In this document: one piece after another, positions 61,011 to 64,000 of the stretch
Numbering within the stretch: position 1 is the stretch's first letter
Layout of the letters: every line of letters starts with the position of its first letter
Assembly: GCA_017455525.1 (NCBI GenBank)
Contig: JAFTAP010000083.1
Coordinates: forward strand, 1-64,000
DNA: 64,000 bases
Source: Lachnospiraceae bacterium
Lineage (GTDB): Bacteria > Bacillota > Clostridia > Lachnospirales > Lachnospiraceae
Direction: 5' to 3'
Position numbers and translations under genes: made by a program
Notes under the pieces: model-generated
Told to the model about the DNA's origin: nothing
The model's input: only the letters and a program-made list of their open reading frames with translations
Database searches by the model: none

Positions 61011-61102
61011 TAATAGATAATTTAGACTTTGAATAGGGAACTTTTTGGATGTATTCACATTAAAAAGTTAACTTATCCGTGACAAGACATAGGGGGCTAT
61101 TT

Positions 61103-61123
61103 ATGGTATTATGTAACCTATGA
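61103..61123 (+). CDS. Six-codon leader ORF coupled to the helicase gene
   Basis: AGGGGG (61091-61096) is followed 6 bases later by ATG 61103, which encodes MVLCNL and stops at TGA 61121-61123. The stop overlaps the helicase ATG (61120-61122) in an ATGA. The helicase itself has no other ribosome site, so it may be translated by re-initiation. The alternative is that TATTAT (61107-61112) with an upstream TGG is a -10 and the helicase mRNA is leaderless. Confidence 0.4.
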   Translation: MVLCNL

Positions 61124-63849
61124 AAACTGTCAGGATATCAGTTCGTAATTTAGTGGAATTTATTCTCCGGAGCGGGGATATTGACGAGAGGCGGGGGCAG
61201 GGCGGAAGCCCTGAGACTATGCTTGAGGGCGCAAGGATTCATCGGGCGATACAGGCGGCAGCGGGCTCTGATTATACCGCCGAGGTTTCGATGAGGGAAG
61301 ATATTTCGCTGTCTGATGACATTATGTTAACTGTTGAGGGCAGGGCAGACGGGGTTATTGATAATAAGGGCTATATCACTATAGACGAGATAAAGGGGCT
61401 GTACCTTGACGTGATGAGGCTTGCGGAGCCGGTGGAGGTACATCTTGCGCAGGCGAAATGCTACGCTTATATCTGGGCGAAGCAGCATTCTCTTTCCGAT
61501 ATTTCCGTCAGAATGACATACGTCGGTGTTGAAAACAGGCATATCAAGCTTTTCAACTTTGATTATGAATTCGGCGAGCTTTCCGGATGGTTCAGCAAAC
61601 TTATAGGCAGTTATGAGCCTTGGGCGAGGCATATTGCGGAGTGGACGGAGTTGCGGGAGAACTCGATAAAGTCTCTGGAATTTCCTTATGAATACAGGCC
61701 GGGGCAGAGGGAGCTTGCGGCGGATGTGTATAAGACCATATATCATAAGAAGAAACTCTTTCTTGAGGCTCCGACCGGCTCCGGGAAGACGCTTGCGACG
61801 CTCTATCCCTCGATAAAGGCGGTGGGAGAGGGGCTTGCCTCTTATATTTTCTATCTTACGGCGAAGAATATGGGTGCGAAAGCTTGTGCGGACGCACTGG
61901 AGCTTATGCGAAAGCAAGGCGGGCTTCGGCTTAAGTCCGTTAATATATTAGGTAAGGAAAGGGCATGCGTTAATAACGTGCCGAAGTGCAATCCCGATGA
62001 ATGTGACTTTGCAAAGGGGCATTTTGACAGGGTGAATAAGGTGCTGTATGAGCTGCTGACCGGTAAAGATGCTTTCACGAGGGAAGCCATAGAGGAAGCA
62101 GCGGTTTCAGGCAAGGTCTGCCCGTATGCGCTCGCCCGTGATCTTACGGAGTTTTCTGATTGTATCGTCTGTGATTATAATTATGTCTTTGACCCGTCTG
62201 TGGCCTTAAGGCATTTCTTCGGCGAGGGGAAGCGTGCCGGGGACTATATATTCCTTATAGATGAGGCGCATAATCTCGTGGAGCGGGCGAGAGATATGTA
62301 TTCAGCGGACTTGAGTCTGAGGCATCTTGGAAAGATACGGACACTGATACGGGGAATCGACAGGAAGCTAAGCTCATACATGACGGCGCTTATCGGGCAG
62401 ATGGAGCTTCTGCATGATGAGCTTAGTTCTTATTTGGGATTTAAGGACGATACAGATTTGATACCGGATAATAAATACGGGCGATATGGTAAGCCGGGAT
62501 ACATGATACTTACCGATATACACGGAACGCAGGATGCGGCATCAAGACTTGCGGGAAGATTTCTTGAACTCATGCAGGAGAGGCGGTCTTTCGGTGGGAA
62601 TGAAGCGAATCGGGATAATCCGGATCAGATGACGATTGCGGATATGCAGAGTAAGTCTGTGGAAGTCCGGATTGCAAAAGATGAGAGCAATGTAAAAGAG
62701 TCTGCGGATAGTGTAAGGGACGAAGATACGCTGCTAAATGCAGCAGACAGTCCATTAGATGAAATGAACAAGCTTTCAGCAGATTCGGCTAAATCTCAAA
62801 GAAAAGCCGATCGTTTCAGTGATGAGGTAATAGATTTTTATTTCACACTGGCTGGCTTCGTGGATGTATGTGACAGGCTTGATAAGCGGTATCGGATATA
62901 TACGGAAATGACGGAGAGCGGAGATATGCGGCTTAGGCTTCTGTGCGTCGATCCGTCTCACAATCTTTCGGAATTCCTGTCTTACGGCAGGGCATCGGTA
63001 CTCTTCTCGGCGACTTTGCTTCCTGTCAATTATTACATGGATCTGCTTGCGGGGAACCGGGACGGCTACACGGTATATGCTTCGTCTATTTTTGATCCCG
63101 GAAAGCTCGGAGTTTTCGTTGATACAGCGGTGACATCAAGATACGCAAGGCGGGGGGTAGAGGAGTACAGGAAGATAGCGGAGCATATCTACGGTATAAC
63201 CCGGTGCAGACAGGGGAATTATCTTGTTTTCTTTCCGTCGTATGCTTTTCTTGAAAGTGTTTATAAGGAATATGTGGATATAGATAAAAGGAAAGCGCAA
63301 GAGGGCTTTAAGGGAGAATTGATACAGACTGGATCAGAGGAAGAGGCAGAAACGAAAACAGATACAGATACAGATACAGAGGGGGCTTATCGTTGTATCT
63401 GCCAGACCTCTGAGATGTCGGAGCAGGACAGGGATGCTTTTTTGGATTCCTTTGATGAGGATAGCAGCGTGATAGGCTTCTGCGTATTGGGCGGACTCTT
63501 TGCAGAGGGAATAGACCTTACCGGAAGCCGGCTTATAGGAGCGATAATAATCGGAACGGGGCTTCCACAGATCAGTAACGAGAAAGACATACTGAAAGAG
63601 TATTTCAATGATAACGAGCGTGATGGATTTGACTATGCAATGAAGATCCCGGGCATGAATAAGGTGCTTCAGGCAGCGGGCAGGGTAATAAGGACTGAAA
63701 ACGATACGGGTGTTATTGCGCTATTGGATGAAAGGTTCGATAAACCTGATTATAAACACATGTACCCTAGAGAGTGGGAAAATATCAGAAAAATAACAGG
63801 GCGCAAATATAATTTGATAAGAGACTTCTGGGACAGACAGGGCGAATAG
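61120..63849 (+). CDS. DinG/Rad3-type Fe-S helicase with N-terminal PD-(D/E)XK nuclease-like domain
   Basis: A protein of 909 aa. The first ~170 residues contain EGRADGVIDNKG (Asp77), TIDEIKG (residues 87-93) and a following QAKCYAY, the order of a RecB/Cas4-like PD-(D/E)XK nuclease. The helicase part has Walker A EAPTGSGKT (226-234), four cysteines fit for a 4Fe-4S cluster (283, 290, 295, 334), the DEAH box at 381-384 and a late SFDEDSSVIGFCVLGGLFAEG/AAGRVIR block (motifs V/VI). Residues about 505-570 are a low-conservation, acidic insertion. Proteins of this layout occur in many Clostridia and probably process DNA during repair. It is not linked to the glycan operon. Confidence 0.85.
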   Translation: MKTVRISVRNLVEFILRSGDIDERRGQGGSPETMLEGARIHRAIQAAAGSDYTAEVSMREDISLSDDIMLTVEGRADGVIDNKGYITIDEIKGLYLDVMRLAEPVEVHLAQAKCYAYIWAKQHSLSDISVRMTYVGVENRHIKLFNFDYEFGELSGWFSKLIGSYEPWARHIAEWTELRENSIKSLEFPYEYRPGQRELAADVYKTIYHKKKLFLEAPTGSGKTLATLYPSIKAVGEGLASYIFYLTAKNMGAKACADALELMRKQGGLRLKSVNILGKERACVNNVPKCNPDECDFAKGHFDRVNKVLYELLTGKDAFTREAIEEAAVSGKVCPYALARDLTEFSDCIVCDYNYVFDPSVALRHFFGEGKRAGDYIFLIDEAHNLVERARDMYSADLSLRHLGKIRTLIRGIDRKLSSYMTALIGQMELLHDELSSYLGFKDDTDLIPDNKYGRYGKPGYMILTDIHGTQDAASRLAGRFLELMQERRSFGGNEANRDNPDQMTIADMQSKSVEVRIAKDESNVKESADSVRDEDTLLNAADSPLDEMNKLSADSAKSQRKADRFSDEVIDFYFTLAGFVDVCDRLDKRYRIYTEMTESGDMRLRLLCVDPSHNLSEFLSYGRASVLFSATLLPVNYYMDLLAGNRDGYTVYASSIFDPGKLGVFVDTAVTSRYARRGVEEYRKIAEHIYGITRCRQGNYLVFFPSYAFLESVYKEYVDIDKRKAQEGFKGELIQTGSEEEAETKTDTDTDTEGAYRCICQTSEMSEQDRDAFLDSFDEDSSVIGFCVLGGLFAEGIDLTGSRLIGAIIIGTGLPQISNEKDILKEYFNDNERDGFDYAMKIPGMNKVLQAAGRVIRTENDTGVIALLDERFDKPDYKHMYPREWENIRKITGRKYNLIRDFWDRQGE

Positions 63850-63872
63850 TATAGCGAACGGTTTGAAACGGT

Positions 63873-64000
63873 ATGATATTTATTGAGACAGATATACAAA
63901 AAAATACGGATGATATCCATGCTCTCACCAAGGCATTTTTTCCGGGGGAGGAAATCAGGATAACACTATGTGATGGTATGTCAGATGGTATAGAGCATCC
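63873..64000 (+). CDS. hemZ: Start of a probable oxygen-independent coproporphyrinogen dehydrogenase HemZ (cut by the window edge)
   Basis: Only about 42 codons are present, from ATG 63873 to the right edge. The product opens MIFIETDIQKNTDDI, then LTKAFFPGEEIRI. The 'F-P-G-E-E' segment is common near the start of clostridial HemZ proteins, whose radical SAM cysteines come later and would be outside the window. No other evidence is available. Confidence 0.4.
   Translation, partial: MIFIETDIQKNTDDIHALTKAFFPGEEIRITLCDGMSDGIEH

Noticed and set aside
63372..63386. Short in-frame repeat of an Asp-Thr pair in the helicase (low-complexity stretch)
   Set aside because: It lies in a variable insertion and keeps the frame; no sign of a functional repeat.

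Overview
The window reads as a chromosomal segment of a low-to-mid GC Gram-positive, most likely an anaerobic Clostridia member of the Lachnospiraceae type. Supporting signs are a LoaP-type NusG paralog, an HD-GYP membrane protein, AsnA, a helicase of clostridial type and a probable HemZ start at the right edge. This is inferred from gene content, not from a taxonomic search. Every supported gene lies on the + strand. I see no tRNA, rRNA, CRISPR array, transposase or recombinase.

Layout. 0.2-6 kb: an FAD oxidoreductase and a membrane glycosyltransferase, then loaP, a strongly hairpinned RNA stretch, a polyol-phosphotransferase-like protein and a pentulose-phosphate epimerase. 6-11.8 kb: an AT-rich accessory islet of damaged or unrecognised genes (truncated ATPase, broken VapBC-like pair, membrane proteins, an amber-interrupted gene, a nucleotidyl-cyclase-like protein). 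11.8-42.4 kb: a tightly packed glycan operon with many 4-base ATGA or TTGA overlaps. It encodes nucleotide-sugar dehydrogenation, 3-keto formation and amination (TviB-, WlbA- and WbpE-like), two deacetylase/formyltransferase pairs, methyltransferases, glycosyltransferases, an asparagine synthase, a radical SAM enzyme and an ATP-grasp ligase. 42.5-51.4 kb: a promoter, an ImmA/IrrE protease, two tandem GT2/radical-SAM pairs, a nuclease-like protein and a DUF4422 protein. 51.5-57.2 kb: a sugar kinase/nucleotidyltransferase fusion, a CDP-alditol pair (TarI/TarJ-like) and a glycosyltransferase fused to an HTH domain. 57.3-64 kb: HD-GYP protein, asnA, a small membrane protein, a nuclease-helicase fusion and the start of a probable hemZ.

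The most striking system is at 28.2-33.5 kb. Five adjacent genes encode lipoate-protein ligase, dihydrolipoyl dehydrogenase, E1-beta, E1-alpha, and a protein with a lipoyl domain, an E3/E1-binding domain and, in place of the usual E2 catalytic domain, a PglD/NeuD-like left-handed beta-helix sugar acyltransferase. This looks like a private 2-oxoacid dehydrogenase complex whose acyl group could pass from lipoyl-lysine directly to an amino sugar made by the neighbouring WbpE-like aminotransferase.

Three glycan genes (22.7, 25.3 and 36.6 kb) each carry a frameshift at a run of 6-7 G, and each would be restored by one extra G. They could be phase-variable, decayed or homopolymer under-calls. A TviC-like epimerase at 13.2 kb is clearly decayed. 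No Wzx, Wzy or ABC exporter is visible, so export and polymerisation genes must lie elsewhere.
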